A DNA stretch of 64,000 nt from Mytilus trossulus (Eukaryota; Mollusca; Bivalvia; Mytilida; Mytilidae), in the NCBI RefSeq assembly GCF_036588685.1, contig NC_086373.1, forward strand, positions 558,001-622,000. The letters are read 5' to 3'. Numbering within the stretch: the first letter of the stretch is position 1; every line of letters starts with the position of its first letter. The notes under the pieces were generated by a model. The model worked only from the letters and a program-made list of their open reading frames with translations, was not told the origin of the DNA and did not search any database. A program made the position numbers and the translations under genes. Shown here piece by piece: positions 1 through 12,600 of the stretch.

Positions 1-643
1 CTTTCATTGTTGGTATAACGCCCTCTTTCAATTGCTAAGGAATGTGCACTTAGTTTAAATTTACTGAAAACTGATCGGTCAGTTTTGAATTTACATATAT
101 CAATATATGGGGGCCTTTTTCTAATTCTTTTAGTATGACAAAAGAAATTTAATTTTTCACATTTATTGATAGAACAATTTATAATTTGATAAGCCTGGTC
201 ATAGATTCTTTGTTGGATACTATTTATGTGATATTTTAAATTAAAAGTATCAAAAGTGAGATGACCATAACCTAATTTATTTAACCAGTCTTTTACAATG
301 TTAACCCATTTACTTGTTTTCTCTACATTATTATATATTTTATGGACTAAAGTGTAAGGCGAGTTTACAATATGGTTTAGAAATTTTATAGCTGAAAGCT
401 GAATTTTAAAGTACAAAGGGATTCTGTTTGTCTCAGTTAAACAGGCTACATTTGTTGTTTTGCACTGTACACCTAAAATTTCTTTAATAAATTTAATATG
501 TAAATGTTCAAACGGATCTGAATCTTTGAACACTTGGCTTAATTACACCCCAAACTTCACTTCCATAAAGAGTTATTGGAACAACTAAAGTATCAAATAA
601 TTTTTCAAGCATACTGCAGGAATTATCTAAAGAGATATTAATT
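1..643 (-). mobile_element. Non-LTR retrotransposon (LINE) fragment, C-terminal part of the reverse-transcriptase ORF
   Basis: Read on the minus strand, the frame from about 534 down to 1 is open for roughly 178 codons without a stop and runs off the left edge. Just upstream (about 640-541) a second frame carries the peptide VVPITLYGSEVWGV, the segment that follows the catalytic core in many LINE reverse transcriptases. A one-base frameshift near 540 separates the two frames. Downstream, the peptide contains FKIQLSAIKFLNHIV and WVNIVKDWLNKLGYG. The 5' part of the element is absent: at about 640 the sequence changes abruptly into a different dispersed repeat. This is a 5'-truncated, frameshifted copy; the exact clade is not assignable by eye. 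Confidence 0.75.
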
Positions 644-1117
644 TATTTGTAGATCTTACTTTGCTGATCATTTTTGCTGTTTACAGTTTATCTTTATCTA
701 TAATAATATTCAAGATAATGACCAAAAACTGCAAAATTTCCTTAAAATTACCAATTAAGTGGCAGCAACATAACAACGGGTTGTTTGATTCATCTGAAAT
801 TTCAGGGCTGATAGAATTTGACCTAATGACCATTTTTACCCCATGTCAGATTTGCTCTAAATGCTTTAGTTTTTGAGATATAAGCCAAAAACTGCATTTG
901 ACACCTATGTTCTATTTTAAGTAATGGCGGCCATGTTTTTTGACGGTTTAAAAATCGAAGCACAAACTTTGTGCAGGATAATCTAAGGAACAATCATGCT
1001 AAGTTTCATCCAAATCCATTCAGTAGTTTCAGAGGAGAAGATGTTTGAAAAATTGTTAACGACGACTACGACGGACGCCAAGTGATGAGAAAAGCTCTCC
1101 TTTTAGAAAAGGTGAGT
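644..1117 (+). repeat. Solo copy of the ~500-bp dispersed repeat (same family as 22171-24500)
   Basis: This block shares long stretches with each unit of the array at 22.2-24.5 kb: the segment around TTGCTGTTTACAGTTTATCT, the phrase GGCAGCAAC...CAACGGGTTG, and the tail CAGTAGTTTCAGAGGAGAAG followed by a GAC-rich run and GGTGAGTTAAAA. It is more diverged than the array units and truncates the LINE fragment on its left. Short open frames inside it are not conserved between copies and are taken as non-coding. Confidence 0.75.
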
Positions 1118-1119
1118 TA

Positions 1120-1560
1120 AAAAATACACCAAATATTGTAGAATTATTTCATAAAGTACAAGAAAAACAGGCCAAAACACAAAAACTTACCTATAACCAC
1201 TGTACCACTAAATGAGGTCAAGGTAAGATGACACTTGCCAGTTGGACACTTTACAATCCATACATCAAATATAGTAGATCTATTGCTAATAGGATCTGAG
1301 ATATGGACTTGACCATCAAATGGGGTTGAGGTCAAGTGAAAATTGTCTGACTGGCATGAGGACTTGCAAGGTATGTACATGCCAAATACAGTTTTGCTTT
1401 TACACTACTCATAAGAGAGGAATTAACATTACAAAAAAAAATCATTTTTTTTTTCTCAAGTAGAATGGGACCATGAGAATGAGGTCAAGATCAATATATG
1501 ACATACAGACAATTCCTTATATAAAGCATCTCTATAGTATGAAGCATTGAGGTGTTCTAC
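1120..1560 (+). repeat. Dispersed repeat of the AATGAGGTCAAGG family, diverged copy
   Basis: Contains repeated phrases such as AAATGAGGTCAAGG and CAAATATAGTAGATCTATTG that recur at 2880-3890, 34970-35320 and, inverted, at about 24985-25265. Units are about 150 bp and imperfect. No coding signal. Confidence 0.6.
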
Positions 1561-1929
1561 CTTCTAATAGATAAAGCTTTTAAGAAGTTAGCCAACACTG
1601 TCAGGTCATTTAGGATTACATATTTTGGTATTAATATTGATTGTCTTTGCATTGGAAATAAACACATTTATTCTAAAACCAGTTGTTGGCATGATGTTGG
1701 TTAGGTTCTATTCATATATTTCATGAAGGTATGATACTAAACCCCTAACTGGAGGGATTGTACTTGATTTTCACATGATGAAGACATATAAATCTTTCTA
1801 TCAGTTAAATTGAGGTTTGGACCAGGCATGTCGTCAGCAACTGCTAGTAGTCCTTTGTTAATTTATGTATCATTGTCATTTTGCCTAGCTAGTTTTGTTT
1901 AAACATATTTTATTGTTCAAAATGAAAAA

Positions 1930-2262
1930 AGGATCAGACACAAGTTTTACAACTTAGTAACGTCTTCTCCATCGGACTCTGACTTCTTTTAAACAGGGTG
2001 TCACTGAAGGTACTGCTATAATGTTTCTTTATTCTACATTGGCTAGAGGTATAGGGGGAGGGTTGAGATCTCATCTCACAAAACATGTTTAACCCTGCCA
2101 CATTTTGGTGCCTGTTCCGAAGTCGGTAGCCTCTTGCTATTGTATGTTTTTTAATTTTAGTTAATTTATATGTTTCGGAGTTAAGTGTGACATCTATTTT
2201 CACTGAACTAATACACAATTTAATTTAGGGGCTAGCTGAGATTGTCAGGTTGTTGTCTATTT
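1930..2262. repeat. Diverged dispersed repeat related to the 46482-49330 family
   Basis: The stretch with GGGGGAGGGTTGAGATCTCA, AACATGTTTAACCCTGCCAC and the CTGTTCC-AAGTC segment resembles, in inverse orientation, the GGCTCCTGACTTGGGA...TTAAGCATGTTAGCGGG parts of the repeats in the oxidase introns. It is heavily eroded; the 94-codon minus-strand open frame across it is treated as accidental. Confidence 0.45.
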
Positions 2263-2559
2263 AACATATTCCCCATTTCAATTCACAATTTTATGTAAAT
2301 TGATGGTGTTTATGAAATTTTGAGTGATCCATTCTGGCACTCATTTTGAACAACTAAACATCTGATTTATCCAAAACCAAATTTGTGATAATTTTCAATA
2401 TAGCTTCTTTAGCCATGTATACAAAATTTGATTTTCATACCAAGTGTTGACATGAAAAAACGAACTAAAGCATACCATAATACACCTTTTTTAAGATGGT
2501 TGGTGTAGATTGAAATTTAGATTGACCCATCCTGGCAATCATTTTAAAATATGTAATAA

Positions 2560-2842
2560 CAAGAATGTGTCCCCCAGTACAGGGATGCCCCATCTACACT
2601 ATCATTTTCTATGTTCAGTGGACTGTGAAAATGGGGGGAAACCTCTAATTTGGCATTGAAATAAGAAAGATCATATCATAGGGAACATGTGTACTAAGTT
2701 TCAAGTTGATTGGACTTTCACTTCATCAAAATCTACCTTGATTAAACTTTAACCTGAAGGGTGATGAACGGACAGATGAACAGACGAACGGACATACAAA
2801 CGAACGAATTGAGGCAAAGACCATAAATGGGGCATAAAAAAT
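2560..2842 (+). repeat. Dispersed repeat of the 'ATGGGGCAT' family
   Basis: Begins around AAGAATGTGTCCCCCAGTAC and ends at ATGGGGCATAAAA, with TCATTTTCTATGTTCAGTGG and a run of CGGACAGATGAACAGACGAA between. The same order of motifs is found at 8488-8704, as an end fragment at 30610-30696, and inverted at 48842-49145. Non-coding. Confidence 0.65.
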
Positions 2843-2879
2843 TAATGGCAACTATCAATATTGCAAATTAGGCCATGTG

Positions 2880-3890
2880 TACAAAGAAATGCTTTTTCTT
2901 TCTTCTAAAGAAAACACAAGAGTGCACATGCTGAAATGTATATCCGTCTTTACTGATCATTGATATTGTATTGATAGTCCTAAATATAAGGCTTTATCAC
3001 AACTGTCACAAGGTCAGATGAACCATGCCAGACAGGCATGTACAGCTAAGAATTCTGCCATAAAACAAATATAGGTGACCTTTTGCTTATAGTTTAAGAA
3101 AAACAAACCAAACACAAAAACTTAACACAGAGCAATGAACAGTGAAAATGAGGTCAAGGTTCAATAAAACCTATGTGACTGACATAAAGATCATAAAACA
3201 CTTCAATACACCAAATATAGTTGACCTATTGCATATAGTATTAGAAAAAAAGACCAAAACTCAAAAAGTAAACATTGAGTATTGAACCATGAAAATGAGG
3301 TCAAGGTCATATGACACATTGCAGCTAGACATGTACACCTTACAATTATGCCATACACTAAATATAGTAGATCTATTGAATACAGTATTAGAAAAACAGA
3401 CCAAAACACAAAAACTTAACTATAACCACTGAACTATGAAAATGAGGTCAAGGTCAGATAACACCTGACAGTTGGACATGTACACCTTCCAGTTCTTCCA
3501 TTCAACGAATATACTAGCCATATTACTTATAGTAACTGAGATATGGACTTGACTACCAAAACTTAACCTTGTTCACTGATCCATGAAATGAGGGTGAGGT
3601 CAAGTGAAAGTTGACTTACAGGCATGAGGACCTTGCAAAGTACGCATATACCAAATATAGTTATCCTATTACTAATAATAAGAGTGAATTTAACATTACA
3701 AAAAATCTTAACTTTTTTTTCAAGTTGTCACTGAACCATGAAAATGAAGTCAAGGGCATTTGACATGTGACTGACAGAAACTATGTACCTTGAGGCGTCT
3801 ATATACAAAGTATGAAGCATCCAGGTCTTCCACCTTCTTAAGAATAATGCTCTTTAAAGATGTTAGCTAATGCTCACAGGCTTAACAATC
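2880..3890 (+). repeat. Tandem-like array of the AATGAGGTCAAGG repeat, about six ~150-bp units
   Basis: The phrase 'accatgaaaatgaggtcaag' or close variants recurs at roughly 3140, 3290, 3435, 3590 and 3735, each followed by a CATGTACACC-like segment and AAATATAGTTGACC-like segment. The array head (about 2915-3010, GAGTGCACATGCTGAAATG) is also found at 34975-35060. No coding capacity seen. Confidence 0.65.
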
Positions 3891-4559
3891 AAAGCGCTGT
3901 AAGCACTGTAGGCAGTTAACCAAAAACCAAGGCAAACATAATTATAAAAACTGTGGCAATGTTGCTTCAACTTTTTTTTAAAGATTTAAAAGAACAAACA
4001 TTAAACATTCATATATAATTGTACATTTATGTTATTTAATGAATTAATCATTAAGGCAAATAATTCATATTTTATCAAGGTTTTCAATAGCAACGCACAT
4101 GACCACGAATGGTTATGAGTCTTTCATGAGTCAGCAGTGGTACAAATTTGCAATGATTGAAGTTCTAGTTGATAGTAATTGTTCGTATTAGTTGACTGTT
4201 AGTAGTTCAAGTTGACTATAGTACGAGCTTGTAAAAGTATGAATGGACTTGCTTCCCTGGAAAGAAAACTGAATTTGTGTTCTACAGTACAAAAGTTATG
4301 AGACACAAATCAGATGAATGTTTACTACTACAAGGATCAATGGTGAGGTCTGACTGACCTGTCCATAGTAAATGTAAATGACTCCCACCTTCACCCCAAG
4401 TCCATAATGTCTAAGTTTGGAATATAATGACAGGTGTTAGGGTCTAACAAAGTGATATGCATATGTGTCGCGGCTGTCGCCTATGAGATTGACCTTGTAT
4501 GTCATTCAATCTTTTTTGAAATGACAAATAGGAATGAATATGGTTAAGGCGTTGGTATT

Positions 4560-5375
4560 TCAATTTTTTACAATTTCTCAAAACACACACAAGAGGGTGT
4601 GGGATGACCCTAGGGACTATCCCTATTTTTCATTTGATTTTTTATATTGTCCCTTACATAAATATATATAGTTTATTGGTGGGGATCTGGACCGTTATCA
4701 AGTTTTCAAACAGGAGGGGGTGGGGACCCCAGTGACTTCCCCTATATTTCATTTGATTTGTTATATTGTCCAATACATGAATATATATGGTTGAGGGGTG
4801 GGAATCTCATCTGTTTCTAAGTTATCAAACAGGAGTGGGTAGGGTGACCCTAAGGACTCTCCCTATATTTTATTTGATTAGTTCTCATATATGAATATAT
4901 ATGGTTTAATTTAAAGGTGGGATCTCGACTGTTTCCAATTTCTCAATCAGGAGGGGTGGGGTGACTGCAGGGACTCATTTAATTTAGAGTTGGGGATCCC
5001 ATTTGTTTCAAAGTTCTTAAACATGAGGGGTAGGGTGACCACAGGGTCTAGCTCCCCTATATTTCATTTGATTTGTTATATAGTCTTATACATGAGTATA
5101 TATGGTTAAGGGGTGATGATCTCGAATTTTTCCAAGTTCTCAAACAGGAGGGTGTACAGTGACCATAGGGACCCCCTTATAATTCATTTGAATTATAATA
5201 GTGTCCCATACATAAATATATATTGTGTAAGATTGTGGATTCTGACCGTTATAAATTCTCAAACAGAAAGGGGAGAGTGGCCTCACGAACTCCACCTATA
5301 TTTCATATGATTTGTTTTATTGTCCCATACATGAAGATATATGGTTAAGGGGTGGGGATCTTGACTGTTACCAAG
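4560..5375 (+). repeat. Satellite-like array, about 6-7 units of ~120 bp
   Basis: Each unit has an AACAGGAGGGGGTGGGG-like phrase, CCCTATATTTCATTTGATT, a variant of TGTCC-ATACATGAATATATATGG and a GGGGTGGGGATCTC segment. The A-C-A-G-G-A-G phrase recurs at about 4710, 4830, 4950, 5025 (a shortened unit), 5145 and 5265. Units are 75-90% alike by eye. The end of the array runs into a piece of the mussel-type repeat (TGTGGATAGTTGTCTCATGG). Confidence 0.75.
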
Positions 5376-5439
5376 TTATGGTCATGTTGGTCTCTTGTGG
5401 ATAGTTGTCTCATGGGCAATCATACCACATCTTTTTTTT

Positions 5440-5760
5440 TATATAAGAAACTTCCAGCTATTTTAACTGACCTAAAAAAATTGAGAAGAAAAAAATACCC
5501 CTTGAAATTGCAGTAATATGTTTAACTTGAAAAGCATCTAACATGCATTACCAACATTTATCACTGATAAAAAAAATTATACTGTTACCAGGAACATATA
5601 TATTGTTAGATAAACTGTTCCCAGCTGTCACATTGTATTGGATTTTGACATTAAAATTTGTGTACAAAATATTTTCTGCTTTTTCTTTCTTTTACATACA
5701 TCTTTTGTTTTCAATTCTAGTGTTTATATTTATTTACCATACATAGATGTATTTTGTCAC
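5440..5760. other. AT-rich stretch without recognisable features
   Basis: No gene, exon with plausible splice sites, or clear repeat was recognised here. A 67-codon plus-strand open frame (5543-5746) is very hydrophobic and T-rich and looks like base-composition noise. Confidence 0.4.
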
Positions 5761-5769
5761 ATGTCTGGA

Positions 5770-6260
5770 TTTTTTTTTAAATGATAGCCAAACCCGGGAT
5801 TACCATTATCCGCTTCCGGAATCAGATCCGATATTGTAATTTTATCGCGGCAGCCATTTTATTTTCAATGTTGTTTTTGTCAAATGGATGAGATACGATT
5901 TTACTCGGATTTACACATTATTTGTCGGCGATTTTCTGTATAAATCTAGCCGTTGAACAAATTGAAAATCGCTGTCATGGATAGTAATGATGAAAATAAG
6001 TTTGAGATCGTTTATTAGAAAACTTTGGTAAAAATGTTTGGAAAGTTATTTTTTTATTTTCTTTCAATGTCCTTTGGGCATGTCGGGCGTAGCTAGTAAA
6101 CAAGTAGAAAGTACGACTGCAAAAAAGGAAGGTCGCAGACCTCGGACCACCGCTAATTTGAACCCCCTGCGTCCAAATTGTAAAGATATGAAATTTCGTT
6201 TTCTAATTCAAAATTGCCGCCAACAGCGTGATCAGTCGAACTTATTTTAATAGACTACTG
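5770..6260 (+). other. Unique CpG-containing block, possible promoter and 5' exon
   Basis: This block is richer in CpG and G+C than its surroundings and shares nothing with the repeat families in the window. It contains an ETS-like GCTTCCGGAA (about 5810-5820) and GCGGCAGCCATTTTAT (about 5848). On the plus strand an ATG at 6079 opens a basic, low-hydrophobicity peptide (MSGVASKQVES..., KKEGRRPRTT...), and a GTAAAG at about 6180 could serve as a donor. A plus-strand gene from here would overlap TTC4 antisense. No family was recognised; promoter, 5' exon, or an unknown repeat are all possible. Confidence 0.25.
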
Positions 6261-6603
6261 ACGTAGTTGACTACGTATTGATGACAAACAATATTCCTAC
6301 GACTTTTGCAATTTGGGAAATCTAAACTACTTGTCTTTAGAGATTATCGGCGATTAAATATTTTATACATTTGTTCTTTGACATCTTAGCCAAACGTTCA
6401 GGGGATTATAAACTACATGAGGATTCCTTATGTGCTCTACTTCCTATGTGCAACTTCGAAACTTTTGGGAAAATCGATGATCATTTAAGGTTTTTCTAGT
6501 CTTATTTTTTGTAATCCAGAATGATAAGTATGAAAAAACTGTCTAATAAGTTATAAATAATATAGTAGCCAGCTAGATGATAACAATGGCACGTATTTCA
6601 GCA

Positions 6604-6609
6604 TTTATT
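6604..6609 (-). terminator. Candidate poly(A) signal of TTC4
   Basis: AATAAA on the minus strand, about 80 bp downstream of the TTC4 stop codon. Position and spacing fit a short 3' UTR, but the cleavage site cannot be seen. Confidence 0.5.
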
Positions 6610-6688
6610 GGGTAGCACACAAATCCAGGGTGCTCGCATAAGGCAGCTTAACTGCCTAAAAACCGAAGAAAGAAAAGACAAAAGACTG

Positions 6689-9600
6689 TTATGTGTTTAT
6701 TATTTTATGTCTTTCCTTAAAAACTTTTTGATAGTTGGAACCATCAACTGTCACAACATAACAAGGAGTTCCACCATGAACAAAATGTCTGGAAAAAAAG
6801 AAAAAATAAATTACAAAGTTGTAAAACTTGAGGTTAATTATAGAATTGCTAAATTATGTGCCTGATTGACAGAATGTTTTGTCTGTTTCTCAATCAAATT
6901 AAACCTTGTTCTATTTAAAATGATTTAGGAATGAATGCAATTGAAAAAGTTTGATATTAATATTTGTCCTCTGGAACCTTAACTTAAATGACTATGTTAA
7001 CTTAAGCAATGTCCATATTTGTTCATTCCTAAACTAGTCTGTTCAAGTGGAGTAGCCCACACAATATCGACTCCACTGTAATTCATTCATGTGATGTGAA
7101 TATTTTTCAAGGTTTTGAAGAAAAATTAAAATAATAGTTTTCCATATTTTGTCCTTGATACTATACTTGTAAATAAAGAATCGTCTGTCTATGTTTTGTG
7201 AAATTCCATGATTGTTTGATAAAATCATTGAAGTATAAAAGCTTTGACCACATACTGAACTAATAATGACTACAATAAAGGAATGTAGGATCATTATGTT
7301 TGGCTTCAGAGACTTCCTTGTAGGTTTGACAAAATTGTAACAAGATGACCGTTGCAATTAAAATGAAAATTTTTATATACATAACGACTTTTCTATTAAA
7401 ATGTATATGAGAGTTTAGGAAAAGACTTTCAAGATATCACTACAACCAAGAACCATTTTTTAAGTACATTGTAATTTTGCATAATGATAAGAGACTCATG
7501 ACCCATGACCCACATTCAATGATTAAACTTCCCTTCCTACTCTAGATCTTTTACATACATTTTAATGAAATAGTCCTAATTAATAAAAAGATATTAGATA
7601 TTAATGAAATGAAACTACAGTAAAGCTATTTTTTCTTTACCTTTTATGCTGTAAAACTGATAATAACGTTGACTTTTTGTTGACTTTGTACATTACTTCA
7701 TTTTCTCTGTCCTCAAAATAAACCTATAAATATAAGCAGGATTCATTTAAAGTATTTACTTGTTCTATACACTGTAATGACTTAATTGACACAACACTGA
7801 TTAACACCAGGGATTTATTACATGTTAAAGAGAAAGGAAATTATCAGTCCGCAAGATCAAAAGAAAGTTTTGTAAAATAGCAATAATTATGTTTAACATT
7901 TCAAATTATTGATTCTGATATCAATCTTAACTTTTCTTGTATTTTACAAAGGAAAAAAACCCAACAAAAAACAGAGGCATATATATGTGTGTCTTAATAA
8001 ATTAACTTACCAGTAATTTGTCTGTTTTATATTTCCTGTCAGTATCCCATTGTGGATGTTCAAATCCATCACTAAACATCACATTTAAATGCTCTTCAAA
8101 TCTAGAATTCATAAAAAAACTCTGAGAATTACAGCTAGTTTAAAGTTCCTCTGAAAACAAAAGCTATATAATGGCAAGTAAATAACACTAACACCAACTG
8201 GACTAGATCAGATGGCATAAAAACTGAAAAACTTCTTAAATGATACAAAAATATGTAGATGTGGTTTGATTGCATATGAGTCCATTTGTTCAAACTTCAG
8301 CAAAACCGATACCATATAGATATCATTCTACTATCACTTGCTGTTTTCAGCATGTACATAAAACCTCAAGAAATAGCACAAACATTTTTGACACACCATA
8401 CAACTACTTATGCATATAAAATATCATCCTATCAAAATACTTCATTTCATAGGTTAGAACATGTTAACAAAATATTCTACAAAAAACAAGAATGTGTCCA
8501 TAGTACACGGATGTCCCACTCCCACTATCATTTTCTATGTTCAGTGGACCGTGAAATTGGGGTCAAAACTTCAAGTTAATTGATCTTCAACTTCAGAAAA
8601 AACTACCTTGACCTAAAACTTTAACCTAAAGTTGGACAAATGAATGAACCGACGCACAGACCAGAAAACATAATGCCCATCTTCTGTCGTAGGTGGGGCA
8701 TAAAATTATGACAAATTTTAAGTTCTGTTTGTTTTTAAAAATCAATTTATAAGAAAATTTAAATATGAAATTAAAGATATCAAATCAAATTGTTCTTTAT
8801 TGCTGTTCTGGCCATTTAGGAAACCTCATGGTAAATGTATAATTTTACATAACCATTTAACTAATTATCAATAAAATTGAGAATGGAAATGGGGAATGTG
8901 TCACACCCAACCATAAAGCTGAAAACAGCCAAAGGCCATCAATGGATCTTCAATGCAGTGATCAGTGTATAGATGTTTAACAAATCTATTATATATAAAC
9001 ACTATTTAAAATATTTTATGAAAGAAAACCAACTCTTTACTGGTAAAGATATTAGTTTGAAGCAATAGTCTAACAATTATTAAAAGGCTCACTTAGTTCG
9101 TTAGAAGATGACTAAAACCTTATAACTTTACAGACTAAACAAACCCCAAAAATAGTTCCCAGATTGTTTTAACAACTTACGTATGTTGTTCATTAAAAGC
9201 CTCAACATAATCTGTCATAGTATGTTCTGGATACATAAATAATACAGGCCAGTTTAGTGATCCATCAGGGGTCACATGTACTTTAGCACCACTAGGATTC
9301 TGAGTTTCTAAGTTTGTCAGCAATGAAGGATGTAAACCAGAATTTTTGTTCGTCTTCATGCTTGCTAACTGCACTCCTTTACTCTGAATAAGAATAATTC
9401 ATTTTTTGGTCATTTAATAAAACCACATTTGAAAGATCATACCAGGGATTCTAATTACCACAGTCATTCAATTTATTTGTTTGTTTCAAGAGAATTGTCA
9501 GGTCCATACATATGAATTGATTTGTAATGTTAAAGCTTTTTATAATTTACCAGTAATTGTCATTGTTAATTGCATTTTAAGTATTTTTAAACTAAAATTT

Positions 9601-12600
9601 CACATGAGTTAGTGCATTGCAACGAAGGATGTTCACCTGTATCACAGCAAGGAGTTTTTCTTCTTCTAATCTTTCTTTTCTTTCAGCAGCTTCCTCTTTT
9701 CGTTTGTCTCTCTCTAGTGATTTCTATAGATATAAAAATGCATAAATGATTTCCTTCTAATAACTTATGAATGCAATATAAACTCATTTCGGAAACTATT
9801 AATGCTAAAAAAAGCTAAAATTAAACAGTTTAAATTTGATATCTGTTCATATTGGTGAACGTGTGTACTGTAGTTCAACCTATTTGTATGTCATAAGATG
9901 GGCTTTGCTCATTGTTGAAGGCTGAATGGTGATCTATAGTTGTTAATGTTTGTGTCATTTCGGTTTTTTGTGGATAGTTGTCTCACTGGCAATCATACCA
10001 CATCTTCTTTTTCATATAAACTTAAGTTTTGTTAATCCAAGTTTTATTGATGGGTGCATGTGATTAACTCCACTTTCAACACTTGTGTGTCAATTTGAAG
10101 AAGTCAGCTTTTATTGGTAGAGAAAGTTGGAGTACCCAGCGAGAGTCACTGACCTTTGGAAGTTGGAGTACCCAGCGAGAGTCACTGACCTTTGGAAGTT
10201 GGAGTACCCAGCGAGAGTCACTGACCTTTAGTAGGAAAGCTGAGTACCCAGCGAGAGTCACTGACCTTTAGTAGGAAAACTGAGTACCCAGCAAGAGTCA
10301 CTGACCTTTAGTAGGAAAACTGAGTACCCAGCGAGAGTCACTGACCTTTAGTAGGAAAACTGAGTACCCAGCGAGAGTCACTGACCTTTAGTAGGAAAAC
10401 TGAGTACCCAGCGAGTCACTGACCTTTAGTAGGAAAACTGAGTACCCAGCGAGAGTCACTGACCTTTAGTGGGAAAACTGAGTACCCAGCGAGAGTCACT
10501 GACCTTTAGTGGGAAAACTGAGTACCCCGCGAGAGTCACTGACCTTTAGTAGGAAAGCTGAGTACCCAGCGAGAGTCACTGACCTTTAGTAGGAAAACTG
10601 AGTACCCAGCGAGAGTCACTGACCTTTAGTAGGAAAACTGAGTACCCAGCGAGAGTCACTGACCTTTAGTAGGAAAACTGAGTACCCAGCGAGAGTCACT
10701 GACCTTTAGTAGGAAAACTGAGTACCCAGCGAGAGTCACTGACCTTTAGTAGGAAAACTGAGTACCCAGCGAGAGTCACTGACCTTTAGTAGGAAAACTG
10801 AGTACCCAGCGAGAGTCACTGACCTTTAGTAGGAAAGCTGAGTACCCAGCGAGAGTCACTGACCTTTAGTAGGAAAACTGAGTACCCAGCGAGAGTCACT
10901 GACCTTTAGTAGGAAAGCTGAGTACCCAGCGAGAGTCACTGACCTTTAGTAGGAAAATTGACAATACTATTCATTTGAGATTGATATTGAGTGGACCTGA
11001 CTGGTGCAGAATTCAAACTCAAAATCTCAGTGTTCACTGGCTAGTGATATAGAAGTTTGACTACTTAGACCACTTCACCATGCAGGAAACATTTAAACCT
11101 TGAAATTATAAGTGCCAAACAATAAGGATGTAAGTTTATATAATGTATGTGAATACATGTACATGTGATAATCTTTTAAAAGACACAGACTGTTTGTGTT
11201 ATCCACAACTGCTGCTGTCAGTGTCAAAGTGTCATGTTGACTATCAAAAGAGATTTGGAAACTTTGAGAATCATGTCTTGGAAGCAGATTGGATGTATAG
11301 GGAAGGTAGGAGTGGGACATTCAAAATATCCCTACAACCAAGAACCATTTTTTAGATAATTTTGCATATTGGTAATAGACGCATACTGAAAAAAGACCTA
11401 TGACCCACATTACCTTTAAATTTTCAGCCTTGTACTTCATCTGTAACAATTCTTCATTTTCATTTTCTATTTAATTCCGGTTAAGGGAAATTATTTCAGA
11501 AAGATATTTATGTGTCATGTGGATTATTGGAGTGTCAGAAAATTTTCACAATAGTTGATCAATGATTCACTCATCTCAACTTTAGAGTAAATCAAGATTA
11601 AATAAAAAATTTAAGACTTCTTACAATCTTTCCTATTGGAACATGTTTAATAGATTTATAAACAGATACTGAAGTAAAGCATGTAGTTGGTTCTCAATTA
11701 TGCTTTTCTATTTGTGAATCATTTGAATGAAAATAATTATCTTTCAAAAGTGTTGATTATTAAATCTGAATTTATATTATTAGAGTGGGGTGCTCATTTT
11801 CGCCACATCTTTTCATGTTTTCTACAGTTTATGTTCAGGTCTAAATGTTTTTGAAGTATACGGATGTTTTTATATGAAGATAACTTCAAATGCAAAATAT
11901 TCTTAAGCTTGTAAACGTGTTTGTTTGAATATAATCATCTGAAAAGTAAGATTAAAGGGTGTTTGAAATTTCCTGATTTTTTTGTCAATGGGGGATACAT
12001 ATTCGCCGTTTTTACACATCTATTTAAAACCAAATAACCGCAGCTTTAAACAACATTGATCTAATCAATTTCATTATAGCAGACATGTCAAAGGTGTTAA
12101 GAACTGAAATTTAGGGCATTCACTCAAAGAATTACTTAGAATTACTTCTTTGAATTTGTTTTTGTTTCTTCAGGAAATTGGCTGAAAATCGTTGTCCGTT
12201 TTTTGGTGATTTTTGGAAGGTGTCGCAATTTTTCCCAGCTTTTAAAAATAATCATATTTGTTATATAATATTATTTACCGGTATATTACTTCCATTTAAG
12301 CCATCCTTTCAAGTTTTAACACCTCAAAATCATAAAACGGCGAAAGTGTGTCCCCGGCGAATATGGGCACCCCACTCTACCTGTTGCGAATTGCGATTAA
12401 CATTATTATTGTTTAAACATTTTTTTCCTTTGACATTTTGTTTAACATGAAACATGCTCCTTTTAACATAAATTTTGTCTCTGTTAATGAGCTCCTTTAA
12501 TTGCTATATGTTTCTCCGTTATTTATATTTGAGTATCTCCGTTAATTGTTATAGAAAACTTGATATGCACTAAATTCTCGTGCTTTTTGCTTTATTCGTC

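Noticed and set aside
6608-6865. 85-codon plus-strand frame as a gene
   Set aside because: It is the shadow of the last TTC4 coding exon, which reads on the minus strand with proper splice sites.
12178-12450. Matching 80-90-codon frames here and at 37557-37808 (KLAENRCPFFG...)
   Set aside because: They are the same segment of two MITE copies; the frames diverge by indels and are not conserved as protein.
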